From the NCBI RefSeq assembly GCF_036924645.1, contig NZ_JAZHRX010000001.1, positions 2,852,001 to 2,916,000 of the forward strand: a stretch of 64,000 nt of DNA, written 5' to 3'. Below, piece after piece: positions 10,047-20,083 of this stretch (within the stretch, counting starts at the first letter, position 1; each line of letters begins with the position of its first letter). The position numbers and the translations under genes are program-made. The notes beneath the pieces are model-generated. The model ran no database searches. It worked only from the letters and a program-made list of their open reading frames with translations, and was not told the DNA's origin. This DNA is from Bradyrhizobium sp. AZCC 2176 (GTDB lineage: Bacteria > Pseudomonadota > Alphaproteobacteria > Rhizobiales > Xanthobacteraceae).

Positions 10047-10967
10047 TTAGTTCTTGCGCTCCGCGACGAAGTGCGCGGCTGCCCGCAATACGTTGCCCTT
10101 TGTCCCGAAGATCGACAGCGCCGAATCCGCCCGCGCCAAGAGATCGCGCACGCGCTGCTTGGCGCCGTCGATACCGAGCTGGGTGACGAAGGTGGTCTTC
10201 CCGAGCGCCGCATCCTGCCCGGTCTGCTTGCCGAGCGCCGCCGCGTCGCCCTCGACGTCGAGCAGATCGTCGGCGATCTGGAAGGCCTCGCCGAGCGCGC
10301 GGCCGTAATCGTCGAGCGCCTGATACTCGCTCGGAGTGGACTGGCCGAGGATCGCGCCGGCGATACAGCCATAGCGCAACAGCGCGCCGGTCTTCATCTG
10401 CTGCAGCCGCGCCACGTCGACCGGTTCGCGGTCGCCGAACCGCCCCTCCCCGGCGAGGTCCAGGATCTGGCCGCCGACCATGCCGCCGATGCCGGAGGCG
10501 CGCGCCAGCGCTCGCGTCAGGAGCAGGCGTACCGTGGCGTCCTCGTGGATCTCGTCGCGGGTGACAATGTCGAACGCCAGCGTCAACAGACCGTCGCCGG
10601 CGAGGATCGCGGTGGCGTCGTCGGTCTTCTTGTGCAGCGTGGGCCGGCCGCGGCGCAGGTCGCTGTTGTCCATCGCCGGCAAATCGTCATGGATCAGCGA
10701 ATAGCAATGGATGCATTCCAGCGCCGCGCCGACCAGTAGCGCCGCCTCGCGCGGAACACCGAACACCGCCGAACTTTCGGCCACCAGAAAGGGCCGCAGC
10801 CGCTTTCCGCCGCCGAGGCTGGAATAGCGCATCGCCTCCATCAGCCGCTTCGGCCGGGTGATCTCGTCGGGCAACAGCGTATCGGACAGCAGCTTCGCCA
10901 GCAGGGCTTCGGTGTCCTCCGCGGTCTGGTCCAGGCGTTTGGTAAAATCGGCTGTGGCGGTCGTCAT
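10047..10967 (-). CDS. ispA: Farnesyl diphosphate synthase (polyprenyl synthetase)
   Basis: A 306-residue trans-isoprenyl diphosphate synthase that condenses IPP with DMAPP/GPP to make farnesyl diphosphate, feeding undecaprenyl, quinone, hopanoid and carotenoid synthesis. The first aspartate-rich motif reads HDDLPAMDN (DDxxxxD form usual in bacterial FPP synthases) near residue 95, followed by RRGRPTLHK. The second is [13 protein letters not shown] near residue 228. GGGKRLRP near residue 54 binds IPP. I chose the ATG at 10967 (MTTATADF) because GGAGC lies 8 nt upstream; the longer frame to 11000 has no such site. DUF1345 follows downstream; mtgA is divergent. Product chain length is inferred from family similarity. 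Confidence 0.9.
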   Translation of the reverse strand: MTTATADFTKRLDQTAEDTEALLAKLLSDTLLPDEITRPKRLMEAMRYSSLGGGKRLRPFLVAESSAVFGVPREAALLVGAALECIHCYSLIHDDLPAMDNSDLRRGRPTLHKKTDDATAILAGDGLLTLAFDIVTRDEIHEDATVRLLLTRALARASGIGGMVGGQILDLAGEGRFGDREPVDVARLQQMKTGALLRYGCIAGAILGQSTPSEYQALDDYGRALGEAFQIADDLLDVEGDAAALGKQTGQDAALGKTTFVTQLGIDGAKQRVRDLLARADSALSIFGTKGNVLRAAAHFVAERKN

Positions 10968-11029
10968 TAAGAATAGCTCCAGATCAATTTGGCCGGACAA
11001 TCGTTGATGGCAACGGCTTCGTCAATTCC

Positions 11030-11815
11030 ATGACCCCGGTCACAAAAGCGCTGGAAAACGCACGAAATATCATGGAGATGTCACGTGATTGGGGCCAATT
11101 CATCGGCCCCGGGCCGGCCTGGGCTGAACCGGAAGCGTCCAATTTGCGCATTGTCCGAATTTTGCTGCTGATCCTGCTTGCGGTGCTGTTGCTGCCCTAT
11201 CTGGTGACGCCGTTCTATCGAACGGGCCATCCGGTATCGGCGCTGATGGCCTGGCGCTGGCTCGAGGGCGCGCCGGTGTCCCGGCAATGGGTCGATTTCA
11301 AAGCGATTTCGCCCTCACTGCCGCGCTCGGTGGTGGGCTCCGAAGATGCCAGATTCTGCAGCCATCGCGGGGTCGATTGGGGCGCGCTGCAGGATGCGAT
11401 CGACGATGCCGAGGACGGCGAGCCCGCCCGCGGCGGCTCGACGATTACCCAGCAGGTCGCCAAGAACCTGTTCCTGTGGCCCGGCCGCAGCGTGGTCCGC
11501 AAGGCGCTGGAATTGCCGCTGGCGATGTGGATCGATCTGGTGCTGCCCAAGCAGCGGATCCTGGAAATCTACCTCAACATCGCCGAACTCGGCCCGTCCG
11601 GGCAATTTGGGGCCGAGGCCGGATCAATGTACGCATTTGGCCGTCCGGCCGCGACACTTTCCGCGCGCGAGGCCGCTCTGCTGGCGGCGATCCTGCCCAA
11701 TCCGGTCAGGCGCAGCGCCCGGAACCCCGGCCCCGGGGTGCGCCGCCTGGCGGGGACCTATATGGCACGGGCCAACGCCGTGCCCCGATGTTGGAGTGAA
11801 AATCGTGTTTTCTGA
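11030..11815 (+). CDS. mtgA: Monofunctional biosynthetic peptidoglycan transglycosylase
   Basis: MtgA is a membrane-anchored GT51 glycosyltransferase that polymerises lipid II into glycan strands without a transpeptidase domain. One transmembrane segment ([17 protein letters not shown], near residues 42-58) is followed by the GT51 domain: [15 protein letters not shown] near residues 103-117 with the catalytic Glu, [16 protein letters not shown] near residues 138-153, and [13 protein letters not shown] near residue 177. The length (261 residues) is typical. In-frame ATGs at 11030, 11072 and 11078 are all possible and none has a strong ribosome binding site; I report the longest. It is divergently oriented from ispA with a 60-bp gap. 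Confidence 0.9.
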   Translation: MTPVTKALENARNIMEMSRDWGQFIGPGPAWAEPEASNLRIVRILLLILLAVLLLPYLVTPFYRTGHPVSALMAWRWLEGAPVSRQWVDFKAISPSLPRSVVGSEDARFCSHRGVDWGALQDAIDDAEDGEPARGGSTITQQVAKNLFLWPGRSVVRKALELPLAMWIDLVLPKQRILEIYLNIAELGPSGQFGAEAGSMYAFGRPAATLSAREAALLAAILPNPVRRSARNPGPGVRRLAGTYMARANAVPRCWSENRVF

Positions 11816-11969
11816 GCTAATTTTCGGCCGTTTTTAACGCAAGCTGGCCTAGCTTTACGCCATCCCATCCTCTATAAGCGCGGCCTTATCGGCATCGCAG
11901 CCCGTGCGCGACGCGCTGGGCTCGTCCGGTTGCGGACGATGCCTCCGACAACACCCCTAGAGGACCGTT

Positions 11970-12152
11970 ATGGCCGTTCCCAGAAGAAAAACATCGCCCT
12001 CGCGGCGTGGCATGCGCCGTTCGGCGGACGCCCTGAAGAAGCCGACCTATGCCGAGGACAAGGATTCCGGCGAACTGCGCCGTCCGCACCACCTCGACCT
12101 GAAGACCGGCATGTACAAGGGCCGGCAGGTGCTGAAAAAGAAGGAATCCTGA
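11970..12152 (+). CDS. rpmF: 50S ribosomal protein L32
   Basis: A 60-residue basic protein beginning [20 protein letters not shown], the hallmark of L32, followed by the [15 protein letters not shown] block. L32 sits near the peptidyl transferase centre of the large subunit. The zinc-binding cysteine pairs found in some bacterial L32 proteins are absent, as usual for alphaproteobacteria. It lies alone between mtgA and a hypothetical membrane protein. Confidence 0.97.
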   Translation: MAVPRRKTSPSRRGMRRSADALKKPTYAEDKDSGELRRPHHLDLKTGMYKGRQVLKKKES

Positions 12153-12287
12153 TCGGGTTCGGGGGACAAGGCGCCGTTTCCAGCGGCGTCTGCCCGAATT
12201 TGGCCAACGAGTAGGCCAACGGTTCCAGAGGGCGAAGCGATGCTTTGTCCGGGGACATTCCGGTATTCCTGGGAAGGCGCGATACCC

Positions 12288-13040
12288 ATGGTCGGTTTTC
12301 CGCTGCTTCTGATTCCGCTCGCGATCTACAACATCATCGTCTTCCTGATGCCCGACGTGTCGTTCACCGATCCGTTGGTGAAGCTGACGTTGATGTCAGG
12401 GGCGGAATGGACGGTGACGCTGAGCGACGTGCTGCTTGCGCTCGCCATCCTGCTGTTGCTCGCCGAAGTGATCAAGGGCGCGCGTCCCGGCGCGAAATAT
12501 CTCACCGACCATCTGCTGTCGCTGATCGTGTTCGGCGCGGCGGCGGCCGAATTCGTGCTGTGGCCGAAATTCGGCACGTCGACCTATTTCCTGATGACGG
12601 CGCTGTCGCTGGTGGATTTCCTCTCCGGCCTCGCATTGCGAACGCGGCGACGAGCGGTGGCAGCGGCACCTGCACCTACACCTACACCTACACCTACACC
12701 TACACCTGCGCCTCCGCCAAAAGCCGCCGAAAAGGTCGAGGCCCCGGCGGCCAAGCCTCAAATCGAGCCCGCGCCGGCAGCCGCATCTGCGCCTGCTGCG
12801 CTATCAGTTCCCCCGGCAGCCGCTGTTGCCGAATCGGTGTTGAAGGATCAGCCCGAGCCGACACCGGTGCAGCCCGCTGTCGCGCCGGAGGCGACCTCGC
12901 CGAAAACGCCGGCACCCGAAGTCCATTCACCGGATGTCGCTTCGCCGGAAGTTCCGTCACCAGAAGTCCCGTCACCGGGACTGCAGCCGGGCCCAGGCTT
13001 TCCGCCATCGCCGGATAAGCCGGACACGCCTCAGCGCTGA
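12288..13040 (+). CDS. Hypothetical membrane protein with Pro-rich repetitive tail
   Basis: I do not recognise a named family. From ATG 12288 (GGGAAGG about 10 nt upstream) the product is 250 residues. The first 125 residues carry about four hydrophobic segments (GFPLLLIPLAIYNIIVFLM at the N terminus, VTLSDVLLALAILLLLAEV, LLSLIVFGAAAAEFVLW, YFLMTALSLVDFLSGLAL). The remainder is a low-complexity cytosolic or periplasmic tail built from Thr-Pro repeats, then Ala/Pro-rich sequence, then SPEV/PSPEVPSPG-like repeats. The tail is encoded in part by a hexanucleotide tandem repeat (12672-12707). A longer frame opens at 12240 but lacks a good site. Function unknown. Confidence 0.65.
   Translation: MVGFPLLLIPLAIYNIIVFLMPDVSFTDPLVKLTLMSGAEWTVTLSDVLLALAILLLLAEVIKGARPGAKYLTDHLLSLIVFGAAAAEFVLWPKFGTSTYFLMTALSLVDFLSGLALRTRRRAVAAAPAPTPTPTPTPTPAPPPKAAEKVEAPAAKPQIEPAPAAASAPAALSVPPAAAVAESVLKDQPEPTPVQPAVAPEATSPKTPAPEVHSPDVASPEVPSPEVPSPGLQPGPGFPPSPDKPDTPQR
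12672..12707 (+). repeat. Hexanucleotide tandem repeat (ACCTAC)n
   Basis: About five to six tandem ACCTAC units inside the coding region, encoding a (Thr-Pro)n tract. As the unit is a multiple of three, copy-number change would lengthen or shorten the tail without a frameshift. Confidence 0.9.
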
Positions 13041-13060
13041 TCCATCGCGTTTTCGAGCCA

Positions 13061-13170
13061 GGCTCTAGAGCCTGTTCCGTTCCGATGGAATCGGAACGGA
13101 GCTCTAGATTTTTGATTTGACGCGTTTCTTGACGCGAACCGGTCTCCACTTCGCTGGAAAACGCTCTAGA
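13061..13170. repeat. Palindromic repeat, family F (TCTAGAGCCTGTTCCG type)
   Basis: It includes GTTCCGTTCCGATGGAATCGGAACGG, a near-perfect hairpin, then GACGCGTTTCTTGACGCG and an AAAACGCTCTAGA end that mirrors GGCTCTAGAG at the start. This is an intergenic repeat form I associate with bradyrhizobial genomes. Its right end supplies the TAG stop codon of the minus-strand gene that follows. Confidence 0.6.
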
Positions 13171-13450
13171 TGGTTTGCCGCGTCCGGAAGCCGGTGTCGC
13201 AACGCCGGATCTGGCTGGCGCCATAGGCCGTCTGCGCATCTGCCGGCGAACCCCGCCTCAGGCCACGGGTTTGCGGCGCCTGGTCGGCGGTCGCAATCAA
13301 CTGCGCGACGAAGGTCGGATCGGGCCGCGGCGCCCGTCTCGGCGACCAGCGCACGGACTGGGTCACCGGCACCAGTTCGACGCAGGCCGGCTCGTCGAGG
13401 TTGACGAACTCGCCGTCCGAAATTTCGTCTGATCGATCGATATCCAGCAT
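13166..13450 (-). CDS. Conserved hypothetical protein (bradyrhizobial type)
   Basis: A 94-residue protein starting MLDIDRSDEISDGEF. The C-terminal half reads PTFVAQLIATADQAPQTRGLRR and ends GFRTRQTI, a combination I recall from small hypothetical proteins of unknown function in Bradyrhizobium; this is memory, not a search. There is no signal peptide or membrane segment. The start has no clear Shine-Dalgarno, and a longer frame to 13501 exists. The stop codon falls in the end of a palindromic repeat. It lies divergent from the GGDEF-EAL gene. Confidence 0.55.
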   Translation of the reverse strand: MLDIDRSDEISDGEFVNLDEPACVELVPVTQSVRWSPRRAPRPDPTFVAQLIATADQAPQTRGLRRGSPADAQTAYGASQIRRCDTGFRTRQTI

Positions 13451-13683
13451 CGCACACCGTAACCCGGCTAAACTGTCACGTTTTGGGACGTTACGCCCCA
13501 CCTGCGATCTGACCTCGCAAGGCCTATGCCGCTCCCTTTCGATTCGTTCCTGCCGGGCCCGGGAAGTCGGTGAAACGTGGTTTCCGGATTATTTATGAAC
13601 TTTGCCTAGCCTGCGATTCGAAAGACCCACTATCCTCAGGATGTTGGGAATCACCCGGTGGTGTCCCGAATTGAGGCGACCCG

Positions 13684-15375
13684 ATGCCCCCTGTCCCGCC
13701 AGCCGCCAGCATCCTAGCCTCGCTCGGGCAGGCTGCGTTCGTCTGGGACCTGGCGGCCGACACCATCGCCTGGAGCGACAATGCCGGAGCGGTCTTTACC
13801 GACATTCCGGCGGCGGCGCTGGCCAGCGGCGCCGGGTTCGCCCGGCTGATCGAGCCCTCCCCTTCGATCCGCAACGAGGCGCTCGCTCAATCGGCGCCGG
13901 CGCGGGGCGGCGAAGGCGTCGCCTACCGGATCGAATATGGCGTGCGGGCCTCGACCGCCGCGCCTGTGATCTGGATCGAGGAGACCGGTTGCTGGTTTGC
14001 AGGGCCCGACGGCAAGCCGGCGCGCGCGCAAGGCATCGTCCGCGTCAACAATGAGCGCCGCGCCCGCGACGAACAGCTCATGCGGCTGTCGAGGCACGAT
14101 CCGCTGACCGGTGAACTCAATCGCACGCATCTCATCGCCGCATTGGCCGAGGCGATCGAGGAAGCCATGCGGTTCCGATCGTCCTGCGCCTTCATGCTGA
14201 TCGGCATTGATCATTTGGCGCGCGTCAACGACGCCTTCGGCTTCGACGTAGCGGACGCCGTGATCGCCGAAGTCGGAAAACGCATTCGCGCCAAGCTGCG
14301 CGGCGGCGACGTGCTCGGCCGGTTCTCCGGCAACAAGTTCGGGTTGGTCTTGAGGAACTGCTCGGTCGACGACACCAACACCGCGGCCGAGCGCTTCCTG
14401 GCAGGTATCCGCGACGAGGTGATCCCGACCAAGTCCGGCCCCGTCTCGGTGACGGCCTCGATCGGCGCCGTCACGATACCGCGCCACGCCCGCAGCGCGG
14501 ATGAGGCCGTCAACCGCGCCCATGAAACACTTGACGACGCGAAGCGCCGCCGCGCGGGGTCGTTTGCGCTGTGGCGTCCGAATGTCGAACGCGATGCCCA
14601 GCGCCGCGTCAACATCCGCGTCACCGACGAAATCGTCACCGCGCTGAACGAGCGCCGCATCGTCACGGCGTTCGAGCCGGTGGTCGAAGCGCGCTCGCGG
14701 CAGCCGGCATTCTACGAATGCCTGGTGCGGATGGAGCAGGCGGACGGGCAGGCGCTGCTGGCGCCCGATATCGTTCCGGTCGCCGAGCGATTGGGCCTGA
14801 TCCGGTTGGTCGATCACCGCGTGCTCGAACTCGCGGTCGCCGAACTTGCGGCGTCGCCGAACGTCCGGCTCAGCCTCAACATCTCGCCCGACACCACGAT
14901 GGATCCGGATTGGTGGGCCGGAATCGAATCGCTGATGCTTGCCCATCCCGGCGCTGGCGAACGGCTGATTGTCGAAATCACCGAGACGGTTGCGATCCAG
15001 GATATCGACGATGTCCGCGGCTTCGTGGCCCGGTTGAAGAATTTCGGCAGTCAGATCGCGATCGACGATTTCGGCGCCGGCTACACTTCATTCCGGAACT
15101 TGCGCAAGCTCGGCGTCGATATCGTGAAGATCGACGGCGCCTTCGTGCAGAACATCGCGCGCTCCGCGGATGATCGCGCCTTCGTGCACACGCTGATCGA
15201 TCTGGCCAACCGCCTGCAGATCAAGACGGTGGCGGAATGGGTGCAGGACGAAGAAGCCGCCGTGATGCTGCGCGAATGGGGCTGCGATTACATCCAGGGC
15301 CGCCTGATCGGGCTGGCCTCGCCGGAGCGGCCGTGGAGCACAGGGGGTGATGCGGCGCTGCCGGCGGCTGGCTAG
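13684..15375 (+). CDS. GGDEF-EAL domain protein (probable c-di-GMP phosphodiesterase)
   Basis: A 563-residue cytosolic protein with three parts. Residues 1-120 resemble a PAS-like sensor (VWDLAADTIAWSDNAG). Residues about 130-290 form a GGDEF-type domain (LSRHDPLTGELNRTHL, IGIDHLARVNDAFGFDVAD), but the active-site loop reads RFSGNKFGLVL in place of GGDEF, so diguanylate cyclase activity is unlikely. Residues about 310-555 form an EAL domain: the signature reads YECLVRM (ECL rather than EAL), with metal and catalytic residues otherwise retained in LSLNISPD, EITETVAI, IDDFGAGYTSF and VKIDGAFV. I infer a phosphodiesterase whose GGDEF domain may only bind GTP or serve structure. There is no transmembrane segment. 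It stands alone, so its target cannot be inferred from neighbours. Confidence 0.87.
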   Translation: MPPVPPAASILASLGQAAFVWDLAADTIAWSDNAGAVFTDIPAAALASGAGFARLIEPSPSIRNEALAQSAPARGGEGVAYRIEYGVRASTAAPVIWIEETGCWFAGPDGKPARAQGIVRVNNERRARDEQLMRLSRHDPLTGELNRTHLIAALAEAIEEAMRFRSSCAFMLIGIDHLARVNDAFGFDVADAVIAEVGKRIRAKLRGGDVLGRFSGNKFGLVLRNCSVDDTNTAAERFLAGIRDEVIPTKSGPVSVTASIGAVTIPRHARSADEAVNRAHETLDDAKRRRAGSFALWRPNVERDAQRRVNIRVTDEIVTALNERRIVTAFEPVVEARSRQPAFYECLVRMEQADGQALLAPDIVPVAERLGLIRLVDHRVLELAVAELAASPNVRLSLNISPDTTMDPDWWAGIESLMLAHPGAGERLIVEITETVAIQDIDDVRGFVARLKNFGSQIAIDDFGAGYTSFRNLRKLGVDIVKIDGAFVQNIARSADDRAFVHTLIDLANRLQIKTVAEWVQDEEAAVMLREWGCDYIQGRLIGLASPERPWSTGGDAALPAAG

Positions 15376-15409
15376 ACTAGGCTATCTCCTCGTACTGAAA
15401 AATCTCTCC

Positions 15410-15527
15410 GTCGTCCCCGCGAACGCGGGGACCCATACGCCGCGGCCTATCGGTGAGGCGATGGACGTAGAGATCGTCAGCTACAACAAATGTCGGTGGT
15501 TATGGGTCCCGCGTTCGCGGGGACGAC
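15410..15527. repeat. Palindromic repeat, family A
   Basis: It runs from GTCGTCCCCGCGAACGCGGGGACCCATA to TATGGGTCCCGCGTTCGCGGGGACGAC. The two ends are almost perfect inverted copies and each half also forms a small hairpin. It lies between two convergent genes. Confidence 0.88.
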
Positions 15528-15543
15528 GAGGGAGTGAACCCTC

Positions 15544-16143
15544 TCACTCTTCCTTCTTCGGCTCTTTCGACATGCGCTCGAGGCGTTCCTGCATGTCTTT
15601 CATCTGGCGGCGAAGGTCGTCGATATTGTCTTCGTCAGCCGCCGGCTCCGGCACCTTGTCCGGCTCGGTCGTGCTCGCGCCGGGGCGCGGCGGCACGAAC
15701 GGCTTGAACATCGAGAACGTCTGCTGAAACAATTCCATGTTGCGGCGGACATGTTCTTCCAGTGGTGCGAACGGCGTTCCGCTGAACGTGTTGGTGAGCT
15801 GCTTGCGGAATTTTTCCTGCTCGCGCGTCAGCGTGTCGATCGACTGCTCCAGATATTTCGGCACCACCATCTGCATGCTGTCGCCGTAGAAGCGGATCAA
15901 CTGCCGCAGGAATGTTGTCGGCAACAGATTCTGTCCGGCCTTGTTTTCCTGCTCGAAGATGATCTGCGCCAGCACCTGGCGGGTGATGTCGTCACCGGTC
16001 TTGGCGTCATAGACGAGAAAATCCTCGCCTTCCTTCACCATTGCCGCGAGATCCTCGAGCGTCACATAGGTGCTGGTGCCGGTATTATAGAGCCGCCGGT
16101 TGGCGTATTTCTTGATGGTCGTAGGTTGGTCTGACTTTGCCAT
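15544..16143 (-). CDS. phaR: Polyhydroxyalkanoate synthesis repressor PhaR
   Basis: PhaR is a DNA-binding repressor that also binds PHB granules, releasing genes for phasin and PHB synthesis when polymer accumulates. The 199-residue product has the N-terminal PHB_acc_N DNA-binding region TIKKYANRRLYNTGTSTYVTLEDLA near residues 9-33, then VYDAKTGDDITRQVLAQIIFEQE, and the PHB_acc repeat FYGDSMQMVVPKYLEQS near residue 88, ending in a charged coiled coil (DDLRRQMKDMQERLERM). The start at 16143 (MAKSDQ) matches family N termini; the longer frame to 16233 is less likely. It is divergent from phaA-phaB, consistent with control of that operon. Confidence 0.95.
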   Translation of the reverse strand: MAKSDQPTTIKKYANRRLYNTGTSTYVTLEDLAAMVKEGEDFLVYDAKTGDDITRQVLAQIIFEQENKAGQNLLPTTFLRQLIRFYGDSMQMVVPKYLEQSIDTLTREQEKFRKQLTNTFSGTPFAPLEEHVRRNMELFQQTFSMFKPFVPPRPGASTTEPDKVPEPAADEDNIDDLRRQMKDMQERLERMSKEPKKEE

Positions 16144-17638
<1,495 letters not shown>

Positions 17639-17700
17639 ACTAAAGGCAGAGTGACGGGTTGAATGATGAAAAGATCATCTCGTAACCGCCACTCGAATTG

Positions 17701-17746
17701 GTAAAAGATGAAATGCCCGGTCTCGCGCCGGGCATTTTCATCTTAC
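17701..17746 (+). terminator. Hairpin terminator after phaA
   Basis: GTAAAAGATGAAATGCCCGG pairs with CCGGGCATTTTCATCTTAC across a 7-nt loop, with one base difference in the A run. The A/T-rich outer stem gives T residues on the 3' side. It probably attenuates or ends phaA transcription, so phaB may have its own promoter. Confidence 0.75.
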
Positions 17747-17863
17747 GCAAGCGTTTTCGAGGGCGCTTGAAAACGAGAACGCTTCAAAGCCTGAAGATTG
17801 AGTTTCGTCAAAAGACCGGGACAATTCCGGCGTACCAGGAAGATTACCAAGGAGGACTACGAC

Positions 17864-18589
17864 ATGGCACGTGTTGCATTGGTTACGGGGGGTACGCGAG
17901 GCATCGGCGCTGCGATCAGCAAGGCGCTGAAGGCCGCCGGTTACAAGGTGGCGGCAAGCTACGCCGGTAATGACGCCGCCGCCGAGAAGTTCAAATCCGA
18001 GACCGGCATCCCCGTCTACAAATGGGACGTCAGCTCGTTCGACGCGTGCGCCGAAGGCATCAAGAAGGTCGAGGGCGACCTCGGTCCGGTTGACGTGCTC
18101 GTCAACAATGCCGGCATTACCAAGGACGGCGCCTTCCACAAGATGACGCTCGACCAGTGGAACGCGGTCATCAACACCAATCTCGGCTCGCTGTTCAACA
18201 TGACGCGCCCGGTGATCGAGGGCATGCGCGCCCGCAAGTTCGGCCGCATCATCAACATCTCCTCGATCAACGGCCAGAAGGGGCAGTTCGGCCAGGTCAA
18301 CTATTCCGCGGCCAAGGCCGGCGACATCGGCTTTACCAAGGCCTTGGCGCTGGAGAACGCCAAGGGCGGCGTCACCGTGAACGCGATCTGCCCCGGCTAC
18401 ATCAATACCGAGATGGTGCAGGCGGTGCCGAAGGAGGTGCTCGAGAAGAGCATTCTGCCGCTGATCCCGGTCAACCGGCTCGGCGAGCCCGAGGAAATCG
18501 CCCGCGCCGTGGTGTTCCTCGCCGCCGATGAGGCCGGCGGCATCACCGGCTCGACCATGACGATCAACGGCGGCCAGTACATGGTGTGA
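17864..18589 (+). CDS. phaB: Acetoacetyl-CoA reductase (NADPH)
   Basis: A 241-residue short-chain dehydrogenase that reduces acetoacetyl-CoA to (R)-3-hydroxybutyryl-CoA for PHB synthase. It shows the nucleotide-binding TGGTRGIGAA near residue 8, NNAGI near residue 83, the catalytic serine in INISSINGQKGQFG near residue 135, and YSAAKAG near residue 149. The N-terminal MARVALVTGGTRGIG and ICPGYINTEMV blocks match PhaB rather than FabG. GGAGG 8 nt upstream fixes the start at 17864, discarding an upstream in-frame ATG at 17798. PHB synthase itself is not in the window. Confidence 0.94.
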   Translation: MARVALVTGGTRGIGAAISKALKAAGYKVAASYAGNDAAAEKFKSETGIPVYKWDVSSFDACAEGIKKVEGDLGPVDVLVNNAGITKDGAFHKMTLDQWNAVINTNLGSLFNMTRPVIEGMRARKFGRIINISSINGQKGQFGQVNYSAAKAGDIGFTKALALENAKGGVTVNAICPGYINTEMVQAVPKEVLEKSILPLIPVNRLGEPEEIARAVVFLAADEAGGITGSTMTINGGQYMV

Positions 18590-18597
18590 TGGCGTCT

Positions 18598-18686
18598 CGT
18601 CCTTGCGAGGAGCGATAGCGACGAAGCAATCCATCTTAGCTATACAGGCAAGAAAGGTGGATTGCTTCGCTTCGCTCGCAATGACG
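18598..18686. repeat. Palindromic repeat, family C (CTTGCGAGGAGCGA type)
   Basis: CGTCCTTGCGAGGAGCGATAGCGACGAAGCAATCCA is mirrored by TGGATTGCTTCGCTTCGCTCGCAATGACG, forming a long imperfect hairpin between phaB and the EamA gene. Its end runs to within a few bases of the EamA start. Confidence 0.8.
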
Positions 18687-18692
18687 GACTAT

Positions 18693-19559
18693 ATGACTCC
18701 CCGCACCGCCACACTGATCGGACTGACCGCGATCCTGATGTGGTCGCTATTGTCAGTGTTGACAGTTGCTACCGGGAAAATTCCCGCGTTCCAGCTCGCC
18801 GCGATGACGTTTGCGATCGGCGCGCTGGTCGCCTTTGCGAGCTTTTTGTTCCGGCCCTCCGCCTTCGGCGCATTGAGACAGCCGCCGGTCGCCTGGGTGG
18901 TCGGCGTTGGCGGATTGTTTGGTTATCACGCGCTGTATTTCCTCGCGCTGCGCTTTGCGCCGCCGGCCGAAGCCGGCCTGTTGAACTATCTCTGGCCGCT
19001 CCTGATCGTGCTGTTCTCCTCGCTTTTGCCGGGCGAGCGGCTGGCGCCGCATCACATCGTCGGTGCGTTGCTCGGGCTCGTTGGAACGGTGCTGCTGTTC
19101 GTCGGCAACACCGGCGCCTTCGCACCGGGCCAGATCCCAGGGCTGGCCGCAGCCTTCGTCGCCGCCTTCGTGTGGGCCGCCTATTCGGTGATGTCGCGCA
19201 AGCTCAAGGCGGTGCCGACCGACGCGGTGGCCGGCTTTTGTCTTGCGACCGCGCTGCTGGCCGCGCTCGTCCACGGCATGGTCGAGACCACAGTGTGGCC
19301 GGAGACGGCCGGGCAGTGGCTGGCGATCGTTGCGCTCGGCGTTGGCCCCGTGGGGGCCGCGTTCTTCGTATGGGACATCGGCATGAAGCGCGGCGATATC
19401 CGTGTGGTCGGCGCCGCGTCCTACGCGACGCCATTGCTGTCGACATTGTTTCTGATACTGGCCGGCTTTGCGCAGCCGACCGCCACGATCGCCATCGCCG
19501 CAATCCTGATCGCCGGCGGCGGCCTGATCGCGGCAAAGGATATGGTGTGGAAAAAGTAG
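18693..19559 (+). CDS. EamA-family (DMT superfamily) transporter
   Basis: A 288-residue inner-membrane protein with ten predicted hydrophobic segments in two EamA repeats, as in drug/metabolite transporters that export amino acids or other small solutes. Typical marks are GLTAILMWSLLSVL at the N terminus, APPAEAGLLNYLWPLLIVLFSSLLPGERL near residues 90-118, and SYATPLLSTLFLILAG near residue 245. I chose the ATG at 18693 (MTPRTA); an ATG at 18681 lies in the end of the upstream palindromic repeat. It is followed at once by another repeat that carries the group II intron. Substrate unknown. Confidence 0.85.
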   Translation: MTPRTATLIGLTAILMWSLLSVLTVATGKIPAFQLAAMTFAIGALVAFASFLFRPSAFGALRQPPVAWVVGVGGLFGYHALYFLALRFAPPAEAGLLNYLWPLLIVLFSSLLPGERLAPHHIVGALLGLVGTVLLFVGNTGAFAPGQIPGLAAAFVAAFVWAAYSVMSRKLKAVPTDAVAGFCLATALLAALVHGMVETTVWPETAGQWLAIVALGVGPVGAAFFVWDIGMKRGDIRVVGAASYATPLLSTLFLILAGFAQPTATIAIAAILIAGGGLIAAKDMVWKK

Positions 19560-19561
19560 GG

Positions 19562-19591
19562 TGGGCAAAGGCGCTCTTGCGCCGTGCCCAC
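19562..19591. repeat. Palindromic repeat, family D (GTGGGCA hairpin), intact copy
   Basis: GTGGGCAAAGGCGC and GCGCCGTGCCCAC form a compact hairpin directly after the EamA stop. A related inverted repeat (GGTGGGCA at 19613-19620 and TGCCCACC at 21542-21549) is split by the group II intron. Confidence 0.75.
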
Positions 19592-20083
19592 CATCTGCAC
19601 TCCGGAGGTAATGGTGGGCACGCGGAGCCTGTCATCGGGCGCGCCATCGCGCGACCCGGTGGCTGTGTGCCGAGTATGAACGACAGCTTGGAGGTGGAAG
19701 TCCTCTGTCTAGCCTGATGACGGCGAAGGACTAGCGAAGCGCAAGGGCGTCACCGCGAGGTGGGGTCTGAAGAAAGCGTGGAGCAAAGCCGCGGCCCGAT
19801 GGACAAACACCGGATAACGAGGCCTGCCCGGCCGGACGAGCGAGCAGCCAATCGCGAAGTCCATGGTCATCAAAGGTCGGGGTGGTAGATCCGGCGGGCG
19901 TGCGGTGAAGGCGGTCGGTCTTACCTCGGGAGGTCTGCGCTGCGTCCCAGCTTTGGGACTGAGGCCGCCGCAAGGCGGCCTGACCGCAGCGCAGAAGTCA
20001 GCAGAGGGCGTAGTAGGCGGCAGCGCGCCGCCGAAGGCCTGAACGGTGGAAGCGGTTAGTAGAGCGGCGATCTCGTGCGAGCC

